Below are positions 18,842 through 27,219 of a stretch of 64,000 nt of DNA, piece by piece (the stretch's first letter is position 1; each line of letters begins with the position of its first letter). The translations under genes and the position numbers were made by a program. Below the pieces are notes generated by a model. It made no database searches and had not been told where the DNA came from. It saw only the letters and a list, made by a program, of their open reading frames with translations. The stretch comes from Oceanococcus atlanticus (GTDB taxonomy: Bacteria > Pseudomonadota > Gammaproteobacteria > Nevskiales > Oceanococcaceae). Location: the NCBI RefSeq assembly GCF_002088235.1, contig NZ_AQQV01000002.1, positions 186,001 to 250,000 on the forward strand, read 5' to 3'.

Positions 18842-19651
18842 ATGCCCTCATCACAGGTGGTTACACCAATCGTCATGAGCCCTGATTTGGACATCGAATC
18901 CCTGCACAAACAATTGACTGCCTCGATTGCAACGTCTGCACCTCTTCCCTACGTGCGAATCAGCTTTGCGGATTCAGATGCGCAGGAATTCCTCCAGGGT
19001 CAGCTCACCCTGGACCTGCGCCAGCTCGACCACAGCAGCCATCGGGTCACCGCCTGGTGCAACGCCAAAGGCCGCGTCTGGGCGGTTTTGCGAATCTGGC
19101 GCAGCGACGATGGCTTCGAGGTGCTGGTGCCGGCCAATCAGGCCGAAGCCTTCATCAAACGCATGCGCATGTTTGTGCTGCGCGCACAGGTTTCGATCAC
19201 CCCGCACACGGACGTGGTCCAGGCGCATATCGGACACGGCGATCGGCCCGACGGTGCGCTCACCACCACATCAAAGACCATCGTGCTTCACCATGGCAAC
19301 GACCATCGGCTGATTATCTCAGCGCAGCCCGAAGCCCACGACGACAACGCGCAGACGCGCTACCAAGCCTTGCGCATCCTCAATGCCGAACCACACATCG
19401 ATGCGCAAACCCAGGAGAAATTCCTGCCACAGTCACTCGGCCTGAGCGAACTCGGCGGTCTGCATTTCAACAAGGGCTGTTATGTCGGCCAGGAAATCGT
19501 CGCGCGCGTGCATTACCGCGGAAAAGCACCGCAGCGCTTGAACTTTGCGCTGAACCCATCTGATGAAACGCTGCAAGATAAAGCCGTGCTGCGCGATATC
19601 CACACCGCAGACACACGGCTGGTCCAGTGGGTCGAAAACATCAAAAACTGA
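18842..19651 (+). CDS. ygfZ: Folate-dependent Fe-S cluster protein YgfZ
   Basis: YgfZ is a tetrahydrofolate-binding relative of the glycine-cleavage T protein that helps maintain some Fe-S enzymes. The hallmark KGCYVGQEIVARVHYRG, with its essential Cys, lies near residue 215. The protein has 269 residues against about 326 in E. coli, mainly because the C-terminal barrel is shortened. GTGAGG precedes the ATG at 18842; another in-frame ATG occurs at 18875. Its place next to sdh fits a role in Fe-S enzyme upkeep. Confidence 0.9.
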   Translation: MPSSQVVTPIVMSPDLDIESLHKQLTASIATSAPLPYVRISFADSDAQEFLQGQLTLDLRQLDHSSHRVTAWCNAKGRVWAVLRIWRSDDGFEVLVPANQAEAFIKRMRMFVLRAQVSITPHTDVVQAHIGHGDRPDGALTTTSKTIVLHHGNDHRLIISAQPEAHDDNAQTRYQALRILNAEPHIDAQTQEKFLPQSLGLSELGGLHFNKGCYVGQEIVARVHYRGKAPQRLNFALNPSDETLQDKAVLRDIHTADTRLVQWVENIKN

Positions 19652-19717
19652 GCACGCTTAACGTTTTCCTCACGCCCTTCGAGGCATTTCAGAGCTTTGC
19701 CCCGCGCGAGCCACGGC

Positions 19718-20188
19718 ATGGCCAAGATTCTGATCGTCGAAGACAGTTCCACCGTTCAAGCGTACCTCGCACGCGCTCTTAGCCTGCATGGGCATGAGGT
19801 TTTTCGTGCGTTGAACGGAGAACAAGGCCTGGTCCTGGCGCGCGCAATCCAACCTGATGTGATCACCATGGACTGTCGAATGCCGTTGCTAGGCGGTGCA
19901 GCAGCGGCAGAACAGCTGGCTCAGGACGTGGATTTGATGCATGTGCCGATCATCTTTGTCAGCAGCGTCGATGAACGCGGCGAACTCAAACGCGTGCTGA
20001 CGCTGCCGAATATCGCCGACTATCTGCTCAAACCGGTCAACGCGGAAACATTGATACAGCGCGTCGACCGCTTGTTACTCAAGCTCGACAAAACCCCTGT
20101 CAATCCGGCCTGGAACAATATTGAGCGTCGTGTCCGCCAAATCGAGCGCTGGGAACATCCCAGCGCTGATCGGCGCGCGCGTGGCTGA
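19718..20188 (+). CDS. Single-domain response regulator
   Basis: A 156-residue protein consisting of one receiver domain: acidic pair in ILIVEDSSTVQ, phospho-acceptor Asp in ITMDCRMPLLGG, conserved Ser in FVSSVDE and Lys in LLKPVN. A basic tail of about 35 residues has no DNA-binding domain. It is CheY-like; the partner kinase is not nearby. Its stop codon abuts the lysS stop (20188/20189). Confidence 0.85.
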   Translation: MAKILIVEDSSTVQAYLARALSLHGHEVFRALNGEQGLVLARAIQPDVITMDCRMPLLGGAAAAEQLAQDVDLMHVPIIFVSSVDERGELKRVLTLPNIADYLLKPVNAETLIQRVDRLLLKLDKTPVNPAWNNIERRVRQIERWEHPSADRRARG

Positions 20189-21673
20189 TCAGGCCTCCGG
20201 TCGCAGCTGAGGGAACAGCAACACCTCGCGGATCGATGCCGCATCCGTCAGCAGCATGGTCAAGCGATCCACACCGATGCCCTCACCCGCGGTGGGGGGC
20301 ATGCCGTACTCCAATGCACGCACGAAATCGGCATCGTAGAACATCGCTTCATCGTCACCGGCATCTTTGGCTTCAACCTGCGCACGGAAGCGTGCCGCCT
20401 GGTCTTCCGCATCGTTGAGCTCGGAAAAACCGTTGGCGATTTCGCGCCCCGCAATGAACAACTCGAAACGGTCTGTCAGCTGCGGATCGTCATCACTGGC
20501 CCGCGACAGCGGCGAGACCTCCATCGGGTAGGCTGTGATGAATGTCGGCTGAATCAACTTGTGCTCAACCGTCTCTTCAAAAATCCCGGTGAGCAGTTTG
20601 CCCGGGCCAGCACCACGCGTATCCAGCTTCAATGCGCGAGCCTTGGCTTCGAGCTTGGCCATATCCTGCAAATCATCCGCGGCAAGATCGGGATTGTGCG
20701 CCAACACCGCCTCGGCCATGGTCAAACGCGCAAATGGCACGCCGAAATCGATCGGCTGACCTTGATAGTCAAAAGCCGTATCGCCTTTCACGTCCTGAGC
20801 CAAACCGCGCAACAACTCTTCGGTCATATCCATCAGGTCACGGTAGTCCGCATACGCCTGATAGAACTCGAGCATGGTGAACTCGGGGTTGTGACGCGTT
20901 GAAACCCCTTCGTTGCGGAAATTGCGATTGATCTCGTAGACCCGTTCAAAGCCGCCTACAACCAGACGCTTGAGATACAGCTCCGGCGCGATGCGCAGAT
21001 AGAACTCGCGATCCAGCGCGTTGTAATGCGTGATGAAAGGCCTTGCGGTGGCGCCGCCAGGAATCGCCTGCAGCATTGGGGTTTCCACTTCCTGGAAATC
21101 GCGCGCATCGAAGTAAGCGCGCAAACCCTTGATGATGCGATTGCGAATCTTGAAGATTTCGCGCACTTCCGGATTCATGGTCAGATCGACATAACGCTGA
21201 CGGTAGCGCGACTCGGTGTCGGTCAGGCCAGCCCATTTCTCGGGCAGCGGGCGCAGCGCCTTGGTCAGCAGTTCGATACGTTCGAGCCGCACTGACAACT
21301 CGCCGGCCTTGGTGCGAAACATCTCGCCGCTGGCCGCGACCACATCGCCGATATCCCAGCTTTTGAATGCCTGATAGATGTCGGTGCCAAGCACATCACG
21401 CTGCAGGAACAACTGCATCCGCCCAGAGCGGTCTTGAATGGTGCAGAAGCTGGCCTTGCCCATGACCCGTTTGAGCATCATGCGCCCGGCGAGCTTGACC
21501 TTGACACCCTTGCCTTCGAGGGCTTCGTTGTCATCGTCGGCATACTGCGCGTGCAGCTCAGCGGCCAGCGCATCGGGACGAAACCCGTTGGGGAACTTGA
21601 ACCCCTGTTCACGCAGCGCAACCAGTTTTTCGCGGCGCGCGGCGATCAGCTTGTTGTCTTCTTCAATCGACAT
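20189..21673 (-). CDS. lysS: Lysyl-tRNA synthetase, class II
   Basis: Attaches lysine to tRNA-Lys. The 494-residue protein has an N-terminal OB-fold anticodon-binding domain ([18 protein letters not shown]) and class II motifs: motif 2 in [20 protein letters not shown] and motif 3 in [13 protein letters not shown]. It follows prfB by six bases, the common prfB-lysS pair. Confidence 0.97.
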   Translation of the reverse strand: MSIEEDNKLIAARREKLVALREQGFKFPNGFRPDALAAELHAQYADDDNEALEGKGVKVKLAGRMMLKRVMGKASFCTIQDRSGRMQLFLQRDVLGTDIYQAFKSWDIGDVVAASGEMFRTKAGELSVRLERIELLTKALRPLPEKWAGLTDTESRYRQRYVDLTMNPEVREIFKIRNRIIKGLRAYFDARDFQEVETPMLQAIPGGATARPFITHYNALDREFYLRIAPELYLKRLVVGGFERVYEINRNFRNEGVSTRHNPEFTMLEFYQAYADYRDLMDMTEELLRGLAQDVKGDTAFDYQGQPIDFGVPFARLTMAEAVLAHNPDLAADDLQDMAKLEAKARALKLDTRGAGPGKLLTGIFEETVEHKLIQPTFITAYPMEVSPLSRASDDDPQLTDRFELFIAGREIANGFSELNDAEDQAARFRAQVEAKDAGDDEAMFYDADFVRALEYGMPPTAGEGIGVDRLTMLLTDAASIREVLLFPQLRPEA

Positions 21674-21679
21674 ATGTCT

Positions 21680-22775
21680 TTACAGCCCCTTCTTCAGGCT
21701 GGCTTCAAGAAATGGATCCAGACCACCGTCCAGCACGGCCTGGGTGTTGCCGGTTTCAACGCCCGTGCGCAAATCCTTGATGCGCGAGGAGTCCAGCACG
21801 TAGGAGCGAATCTGACTGCCCCAGCCAATGTCCGACTTTGAATCTTCCAGCGCCTGCGCATCAACGCTGCGCTTTTGCAGCTCCAGTTCGTACAGCTTGG
21901 CCTTGAGCTGTTTCATCGCGGTGGCCTTGTTCTTGTGCTGCGAACGGTCGTTTTGACACTGCACCACGATCCCGCTGGGGTTGTGCGTGATACGCACGGC
22001 CGATTCGGTACGGTTGACGTGCTGACCACCTGCGCCCGAGGCCCGGTAAACATCAATGCGTAGATCCGCCGGATTGATCTCGATATCAATGTCATCATCG
22101 ATTTCCGGCGAAACGAACACCGCGGCAAACGAGGTGTGCCGACGTGCGCCGGAGTCGAACGGCGATTTGCGCACCAGCCGATGCACCCCGGTTTCGGTGC
22201 GCAACCAGCCATAAGCATATGAACCGCTGAACTGCACGGTCGCACTCTTGATCCCGGCCACTTCACCAGCCGAGCATTCAATCAGCTCAGGCGAAAACCC
22301 TTTGGCCTCGCCCCAGCGCAAATACATGCGCAACAGCATCTCTGCCCAGTCCTGGGCCTCGGTCCCGCCGGAGCCGGCCTGGATATCAAGATAGGCATTG
22401 GCGATGTCATGTTCGCCGGCGAACATACGCCGGAATTCCAGGCCTTCGACCACGGCCTGCACTGCGGCAACCTCGGCTTCGACATCGGCCAGCACGGCCT
22501 CGTCATTTTCTTCCACCGCCATATCGAGCAGCTCGGCGGCATCGGTCAGCCGTGTGGTGGAATCCCGGATCGGCAGAATCTGCTCCTCCAATCGCGACTG
22601 CTCACGCCCCAGAGCTTGTGCACGCTCCGGATTGGACCACAACTCCGGGTCCTCATGCTCGGCCTGGACTTCCTCCAGACGCTCGGCCAGCGTTTCGTAG
22701 TCAAAGATAGCCCCGCAGCGCGTCAAGACGCGACTGCAGGGCCGTGATGGTCTCCCGAATCTGATTTACTTCCAC
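21680..22775 (-). CDS. prfB: Peptide chain release factor 2, with programmed +1 frameshift
   Basis: RF2 ends translation at UGA and UAA. Two frames must be joined: a short first frame starting at GTG 22775 ([13 protein letters not shown]) ends at a TGA (22703-22701), and the long second frame resumes with [12 protein letters not shown]. The shift point is CTT TGA C, giving L then D when one base is skipped. The GGQ peptidyl-hydrolysis motif lies in [16 protein letters not shown]. The second frame alone would lack the conserved N-terminus. Confidence 0.95.
22698..22718 (-). promoter_or_regulatory. RF2 +1 recoding site
   Basis: On the minus strand CTT TGA C is preceded by TAT and, upstream of that, GCGGGG. 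In E. coli the same element is AGGGGG, three bases, then CTT TGA C. Here the internal Shine-Dalgarno-like G run sits one base further away. Low RF2 allows slippage and restores RF2 synthesis. Confidence 0.9.
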
Positions 22776-22848
22776 AATAGAACTCGTGCCGCAGGGCACG
22801 CCTTGGTTTGCAATGGGTGATCGGTCCGCGCGGGGATGGAAAAGGCGG

Positions 22849-22877
22849 TTTTCCGGGGCGCGGCTCCTCGTTATAGT
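22849..22877 (+). promoter_or_regulatory. Possible promoter of the first OmpA-family gene
   Basis: TTTTCC (22849-22854) and TATAGT (22872-22877) are separated by 17 bases and lie about 75 bases before the ATG. The leader contains a 7-bp inverted repeat, GAAGGCT with AGCCTTC (22899-22925). The minus-35 hexamer is weak. Confidence 0.4.
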
Positions 22878-22953
22878 ACGCGAGAGTGAGCAATTAACGA
22901 AGGCTGCCATACCTGCAAAGCCTTCTCTGCGCCATCCTGGGGAGACATAAATA

Positions 22954-24297
22954 ATGAGAACTATTGCACTTGGCGTTTGCACCGCCATCGGACTTGCTGC
23001 AGCCACCCTGCCCGCTTCGGCTCAATACGATGACCCAAGCAAGGCAGACCGTCGTTTTTACATCTCGCCGATGGCGACATACAGCCTGTATGACGGTGAC
23101 CGACGCTTCGACGACAGCTTGGGCTATCAATTCTCAATCGGCAAGATCCTCAGTCAGGGCAGCAATCTGGAAATTCACGGCACCTATGCCGAGCCGGATA
23201 TCGACGCCGGTGGCAGCGGCGAATTGCTGTCCTACGGCCTCAGCATATTGCTCTTTCAGTCACGCAAAGACTTCCCGCTGTACGGGATCCTAAGCATAAG
23301 CAAAGGTAACGCCGAGGCGTCCGGTGCCGCAGGCGAGGCCACATCGGATCAGTTTGATGCGGGCATTGGCTACATGTTGAAGCTGGGCAACTGGCCCATG
23401 TTCGGCAACGGGCCGTCACTGCGCATAGAAGCCCGCTACCGCACTGATAAATACTCGCAAGGTGAATCATCGACCTATAGCAGCCTGTTCGGCACCTCCG
23501 GTGGGCGGACGTACCACGACGGCGTATTCGGCATCGGCCTGCTGCTGCCATTGGGTGCAGACCCAAGCGCGGCCAAAGTCGACGAACCGGACGAGCCGGA
23601 CACCCGCATCGTGATTTCTCCCCCGGACAGCGACGGTGATCAAATCCCTGACGATATGGATGATTGTCCGAATACACCCCAGGGTGCGGTCATCAATGCC
23701 CGCGGGTGCGAACATGATTCCGACAAGGATGGCGTTGCCAACAGCCGCGATGCCTGCCCGGGCACACCGATTGGCTCAACGGTTGGTGAAGATGGTTGCC
23801 AACTCGACAGCGACAGCGATGGAGTCATTGATGACAACGATCAGTGCCCGAACTCACCTGCCAATGCAGCAGTGATGGCGGACGGTTGCGCGCTGCAGAA
23901 CGATTGTCGCCTGCCCTCACCGGGTCAAAGAATTGACGCCAGCGGATGTGCCACCGGCGCAGTGGTTCTGAAAGGCGTGAGCTTCGAAACCGGCAGCGCC
24001 GACCTGACCGGCAGCGCCAAAACGGTCCTTGACGGCGTTGCGCGCGCGATCGGCGGCGCCGACGGAATTCGCATCGAAGTTGCAGGTCACACCGACAGCC
24101 AAGGCGACGATGCCTACAACCAGCGCTTGTCGCAGCTTCGCGCGAACGCGGTCAAAACCTATTTGCAGCGCCAGGGCGTCGACAGCAAGGTTTTGATCGC
24201 AAAGGGTTATGGAGAAACACGTCCGCTCGCCAGTAACGAAAGCCAGGAAGGCCGGATGAACAATCGCCGAGTTGAATTACTGGTTCTTGGCGAATAA
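22954..24297 (+). CDS. OmpA-family outer-membrane protein with TSP3 calcium-type repeats
   Basis: A 447-residue secreted protein: signal peptide with the ASA-Q site near residue 23, an N-terminal region of alternating hydrophobic strands (about 30-215) likely to form an outer-membrane barrel, then three thrombospondin type 3-like repeats (DSDGDQIPDDMDDCP, DSDKDGVANSRDACP, DSDSDGVIDDNDQCP). A C-terminal OmpA domain binds peptidoglycan (VAGHTDSQGDDAYNQRLSQ). The repeats should bind calcium and contain regular Cys. GGGAGA lies 8 bases before the ATG. It probably joins the outer membrane to the cell wall. Confidence 0.88.
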   Translation: MRTIALGVCTAIGLAAATLPASAQYDDPSKADRRFYISPMATYSLYDGDRRFDDSLGYQFSIGKILSQGSNLEIHGTYAEPDIDAGGSGELLSYGLSILLFQSRKDFPLYGILSISKGNAEASGAAGEATSDQFDAGIGYMLKLGNWPMFGNGPSLRIEARYRTDKYSQGESSTYSSLFGTSGGRTYHDGVFGIGLLLPLGADPSAAKVDEPDEPDTRIVISPPDSDGDQIPDDMDDCPNTPQGAVINARGCEHDSDKDGVANSRDACPGTPIGSTVGEDGCQLDSDSDGVIDDNDQCPNSPANAAVMADGCALQNDCRLPSPGQRIDASGCATGAVVLKGVSFETGSADLTGSAKTVLDGVARAIGGADGIRIEVAGHTDSQGDDAYNQRLSQLRANAVKTYLQRQGVDSKVLIAKGYGETRPLASNESQEGRMNNRRVELLVLGE

Positions 24298-24414
24298 GCG
24301 AAAAATCTTGCGCAGACACATGATTTTCATCTGCAATTTGATACACTTGCGGCAGAGAATGCAGGCAGAATTGTCATTCAAACTAACAATAGCTTTACTT
24401 TTCAGGGAGCAAAC

Positions 24415-25473
24415 ATGAAAGGATCACTCGTCGGCTTGCTGGCCGCATCAGCAGTATTCGGCGGCGTTGCCCATGCTGGGGAACAGTCGTTCGATGACCG
24501 TATTTATGGTGGCTTGATGCTCAATTACATTGATGCAGACAACGCCATGCGCGGCCTGACCGACAGCAAAAGCGGTCTGCGTGTCTTTGCGGGTAAGCAG
24601 ATTAGCCCGCTGTTTGCAGTAGAAGGTTTTGCCTCATACAACCAGTTTGGCCGTTACGGCGACGCGAATGTCATCGCTGCTGACAAGAAGCAGAAAGAAG
24701 GTTCGGTCGGCGTGGACCTGCTCGCATTCCCGCTGCGTTGCACCGGTAGCGTATCTCCGTTTGTGAAAGCGGGCATTGGCGCCACCTACTTCAACGAAGA
24801 CGAAACCGCACTCAACCTGAGCGTGGGCGGTGGTATCAACTGGAAACTGAGCGACAAGCTGAGCTTCCGCACGGACGCCGCTTGGCGCATTCAGGACACC
24901 GATAACGATGTCCGCAACATTCCGGCCGCATCAGACACCCGTGCCCTGGGCGACAACCAGACCGAATTTGTCTTCGGCGCAGGCTTCATGATGCCGTTTG
25001 GCGGCAGCGCTCCTAGCGTCAGCGATGGCTGCCCGGCCAAGAAGATGGAAGAACCGGCACCTGCTCCGGCTCCGGCTGCTCCGGCACCGGCTCCGGCTGA
25101 GCCCGCTCCGGCACCGGCTCCGGCTGCTGCCCCGGCTCCGGAAACTGTGGTGATCTACTTCGCCTTTGACTCCTCCGAGCTGAACTCGGCTGCCAAAGCC
25201 GCTCTGGATCGTGTTGCCGCCAACCTGACCAACCGCAACTTCGTGGTTGCGATTGCCAATGGCCACGCTGATGCGACCGGTACCGAGGAATACAACATGG
25301 GCCTGTCCGAGCGTCGTGCAGCTTCTGTTTCCAACTACCTCGTGAGCAAAGGCGTGGGTGCCAGCCAGGTGCGTCAGCGCGCCTATGGCGAAACCCGCCC
25401 GGCAGCTTCTGACGACACTGAAATCGGTCGCGCCAAGAACCGCCGCGTCGAAATCAACTTGCTGCGTCAGTAA
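24415..25473 (+). CDS. OmpA-family porin-like protein with Pro-Ala linker
   Basis: A 352-residue outer-membrane protein: signal peptide (GVAHA-G), a barrel domain resembling OmpA-like proteins (residues about 25-200, GKQISPLFAVEGFASYNQFG), a Pro/Ala-rich linker at about 218-242, and an OmpA peptidoglycan-binding domain (ANGHADATGTEEYNMGLSE). AGGGAGC before the ATG is a strong ribosome site. It is the second OmpA-type gene in tandem and probably highly expressed, given its strong ribosome site and terminator. Confidence 0.9.
   Translation: MKGSLVGLLAASAVFGGVAHAGEQSFDDRIYGGLMLNYIDADNAMRGLTDSKSGLRVFAGKQISPLFAVEGFASYNQFGRYGDANVIAADKKQKEGSVGVDLLAFPLRCTGSVSPFVKAGIGATYFNEDETALNLSVGGGINWKLSDKLSFRTDAAWRIQDTDNDVRNIPAASDTRALGDNQTEFVFGAGFMMPFGGSAPSVSDGCPAKKMEEPAPAPAPAAPAPAPAEPAPAPAPAAAPAPETVVIYFAFDSSELNSAAKAALDRVAANLTNRNFVVAIANGHADATGTEEYNMGLSERRAASVSNYLVSKGVGASQVRQRAYGETRPAASDDTEIGRAKNRRVEINLLRQ
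25056..25140 (+). repeat. Low-complexity Pro-Ala codon repeat in the OmpA linker
   Basis: Repeated CCGGCT and CCGGCA units encode alternating Pro and Ala with a few Glu. It forms an extended spacer between barrel and peptidoglycan domain and is a likely site of length variation. Confidence 0.8.
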
Positions 25474-25490
25474 GTCGACACTTAATTAGA

Positions 25491-25519
25491 AAAGCCCCGG
25501 TCTCCGGGGCTTTTTTTTT
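25491..25519 (+). terminator. Strong rho-independent terminator after the OmpA genes
   Basis: AGCCCCGG, a TCT loop and CCGGGGCT form an 8-bp GC-rich stem followed by nine T residues, beginning about 20 bases after the stop codon. Confidence 0.95.
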
Positions 25520-25547
25520 GCCTGAAGAAAAGGAACCTACCTTAAAT

Positions 25548-25575
25548 GCGGGAAGTTGAGGTGACGATTTCCCGC
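25548..25575. promoter_or_regulatory. Inverted repeat upstream of the 5-alpha-reductase-like gene
   Basis: GCGGGAA (25548-25554) and TTCCCGC (25569-25575) are perfect arms with centres 21 bases apart, two helical turns, located about 48 bases before the ATG. This spacing suits a dimeric DNA-binding protein; no regulator has been identified. Confidence 0.35.
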
Positions 25576-25622
25576 CACATTGAGGCCCTACCCACTGGCC
25601 GGGCCATGATGTCCGCAACGCT

Positions 25623-26423
25623 ATGAACTGGTACACCGGTAACACCACCTTCGACACTGTTCTGACCATCGGATTCGTTTTTGCCGCGCTGACCATTATC
25701 GGCGGTGCGTTCATGCCGCAAACGCCCTACGGACGCTTTGGCACCGACAAATGGGGCATGGCGCTGAATCCCAAGTTCGGCTGGTGGCTGATGGAAATTC
25801 CGGCAACCGTGGTGTTTCTGTGGTTCTATCTGCAAGGCCCTCGCACCACCGAGCTGGTGCCCATGATTCTGGCAGCCGTGTGGTTGATTCATTACGCCAA
25901 CCGTGGCTGGTTCTTCCCGTTGTCCATCCGCGTGGCGCCCGGGCGCAAAAGTACGTTCAGCATCAGCATCGTGCTGTCGGGCATGTTCGTAACCGCAATC
26001 CACGGCTACATGAACGCGACCTGGTTCAATGAATTCGCGCCCCACCTGACCCGTGACTGGCTGTCCGATCCACGGTTCTGGCTCGGCTTGGTGGTGTATT
26101 ACTGCGGCTTTGCACTGATCCTCCACTCGGAATGGGTGGTGCGCAATCTACGCGATCCCGCCAAGCTGTCGGCTGGCACCGAGTCCGACTACAAAATCCC
26201 CTACGGTGGTGGCTATCGTTTTGTTTCCAGCCCGACCTATCTCGGCGAGCTGACCGCCTGGACCGGCTTTTCGATCATGACCTGGGGCTTGCCTGGACTG
26301 GTGATCCTGCTGATTTCGGCGGGCAACCTGATCCCTCGCGCAATCGCCACGCAGCGCTGGTACAACGAAAAATTCCCGGACTATCCGCAAAACCGCAAAG
26401 CGATCTTCCCCTATGTTCTCTAG
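25623..26423 (+). CDS. Steroid 5-alpha-reductase family membrane protein
   Basis: A 266-residue protein with about six membrane segments. The C-terminal third reads like eukaryotic 3-oxo-5-alpha-steroid 4-dehydrogenases: SDYKIPYGGGYRFVSSPTYLGE, then GNLIPRAIATQRWYNEKF and NRKAIFPYVL. Family members reduce the delta-4 double bond of 3-oxosteroids, or related polyprenol and acyl substrates, with NADPH. Bacterial members are often labelled DUF1295 with no known substrate. The 3' end overlaps the next gene by 11 bases, so the two proteins are probably made together. The ribosome site is weak. Confidence 0.8.
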   Translation: MNWYTGNTTFDTVLTIGFVFAALTIIGGAFMPQTPYGRFGTDKWGMALNPKFGWWLMEIPATVVFLWFYLQGPRTTELVPMILAAVWLIHYANRGWFFPLSIRVAPGRKSTFSISIVLSGMFVTAIHGYMNATWFNEFAPHLTRDWLSDPRFWLGLVVYYCGFALILHSEWVVRNLRDPAKLSAGTESDYKIPYGGGYRFVSSPTYLGELTAWTGFSIMTWGLPGLVILLISAGNLIPRAIATQRWYNEKFPDYPQNRKAIFPYVL

Positions 26424-27219
26424 AGCGGAGCTGCTCGACACAGCGCAGGCCTCACCCCGCGCTGTTGCCGCGCACGACAAATCGACGTGGCTGAACCTGT
26501 TCGCGGATGACGCCGAGGTCCATGACCCGGTCGGCTCGCGTGGGCATGCCGGTCCCGCCGCGCTGGCGCGTTTTTACGACACGTTCATCGCGCCCAACCA
26601 GATCCGCTTCGACGTCGATCACGACATCGTATGCGGTCAGACCGTGGTGCGTGATCTGGTGATCGTCACCCACATGGGCGGCACGGCGCTCACGGTTGGC
26701 GTGCCGCTGTACATCCGTTACGAAATCGTCGCCGGGAGCGCCGGCCGCCCGCGCGTCCGGCGCCTGTACGCGCATTGGGAACTGCTGCCGATGATGACGC
26801 GGCAGGTCTTCAGCCAGGGTTTGAGAACCGGCCTCAGCGCGCTGCTGGCCCTGAGCGGCAACATGTTGCGCCAGCAGGGTCTGAGCGGCGCGCTGGGCTT
26901 CTCACGCGCCTTTGTGGGCGTTGGCGCATCAGCGAAGCGCTGCGCAGAACAATTCCTCAACGCGCTGAATGCCGGCCAGACGGCCCACATGCGCCAGCTG
27001 GTCGAGACCAATGCGCCCATACAGCTGGCCGACCAGACCTTAGCCCTGGATGCCCTGTGCACGCAGCTGAGCGACATCCGCTGGAGCAAGGTCATTGCCG
27101 GCGGTCGCCAGGTTGTACTCACGCTCTTCCAGCAAGAGCAGCGCATGGTCGCGGTTTTCGACTTCGCCCACAGTTCGTCACAGATTTCCGCACTCACGAT
27201 CTACCGCGACACGGCATAA
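26413..27219 (+). CDS. Two-domain NTF2-fold protein, ketosteroid-isomerase-like N-terminus
   Basis: The 268-residue product starts with an NTF2/SnoaL-like domain (about 1-130). LFADDAEVHDPVGS aligns closely with bacterial steroid delta-5-3-ketoisomerase, and Asp38 falls at the same number as the catalytic base of that enzyme. The partners that form the oxyanion hole (Tyr14, Asp99) are not evident; Ser and Tyr lie near those places. A second, more diverged NTF2-like half follows at about 170-268 (CAEQFLNALNAGQTAHM). It overlaps the upstream reductase and its stop overlaps the next ATG (TAATG). Confidence 0.7.
   Translation: MFSRAELLDTAQASPRAVAAHDKSTWLNLFADDAEVHDPVGSRGHAGPAALARFYDTFIAPNQIRFDVDHDIVCGQTVVRDLVIVTHMGGTALTVGVPLYIRYEIVAGSAGRPRVRRLYAHWELLPMMTRQVFSQGLRTGLSALLALSGNMLRQQGLSGALGFSRAFVGVGASAKRCAEQFLNALNAGQTAHMRQLVETNAPIQLADQTLALDALCTQLSDIRWSKVIAGGRQVVLTLFQQEQRMVAVFDFAHSSSQISALTIYRDTA

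Noticed and set aside
22701-23006. Separate small protein upstream of prfB
   Set aside because: Its last 25 codons are the RF2 N-terminus before the programmed frameshift; the upstream part is non-coding and lies across the divergent promoter region.
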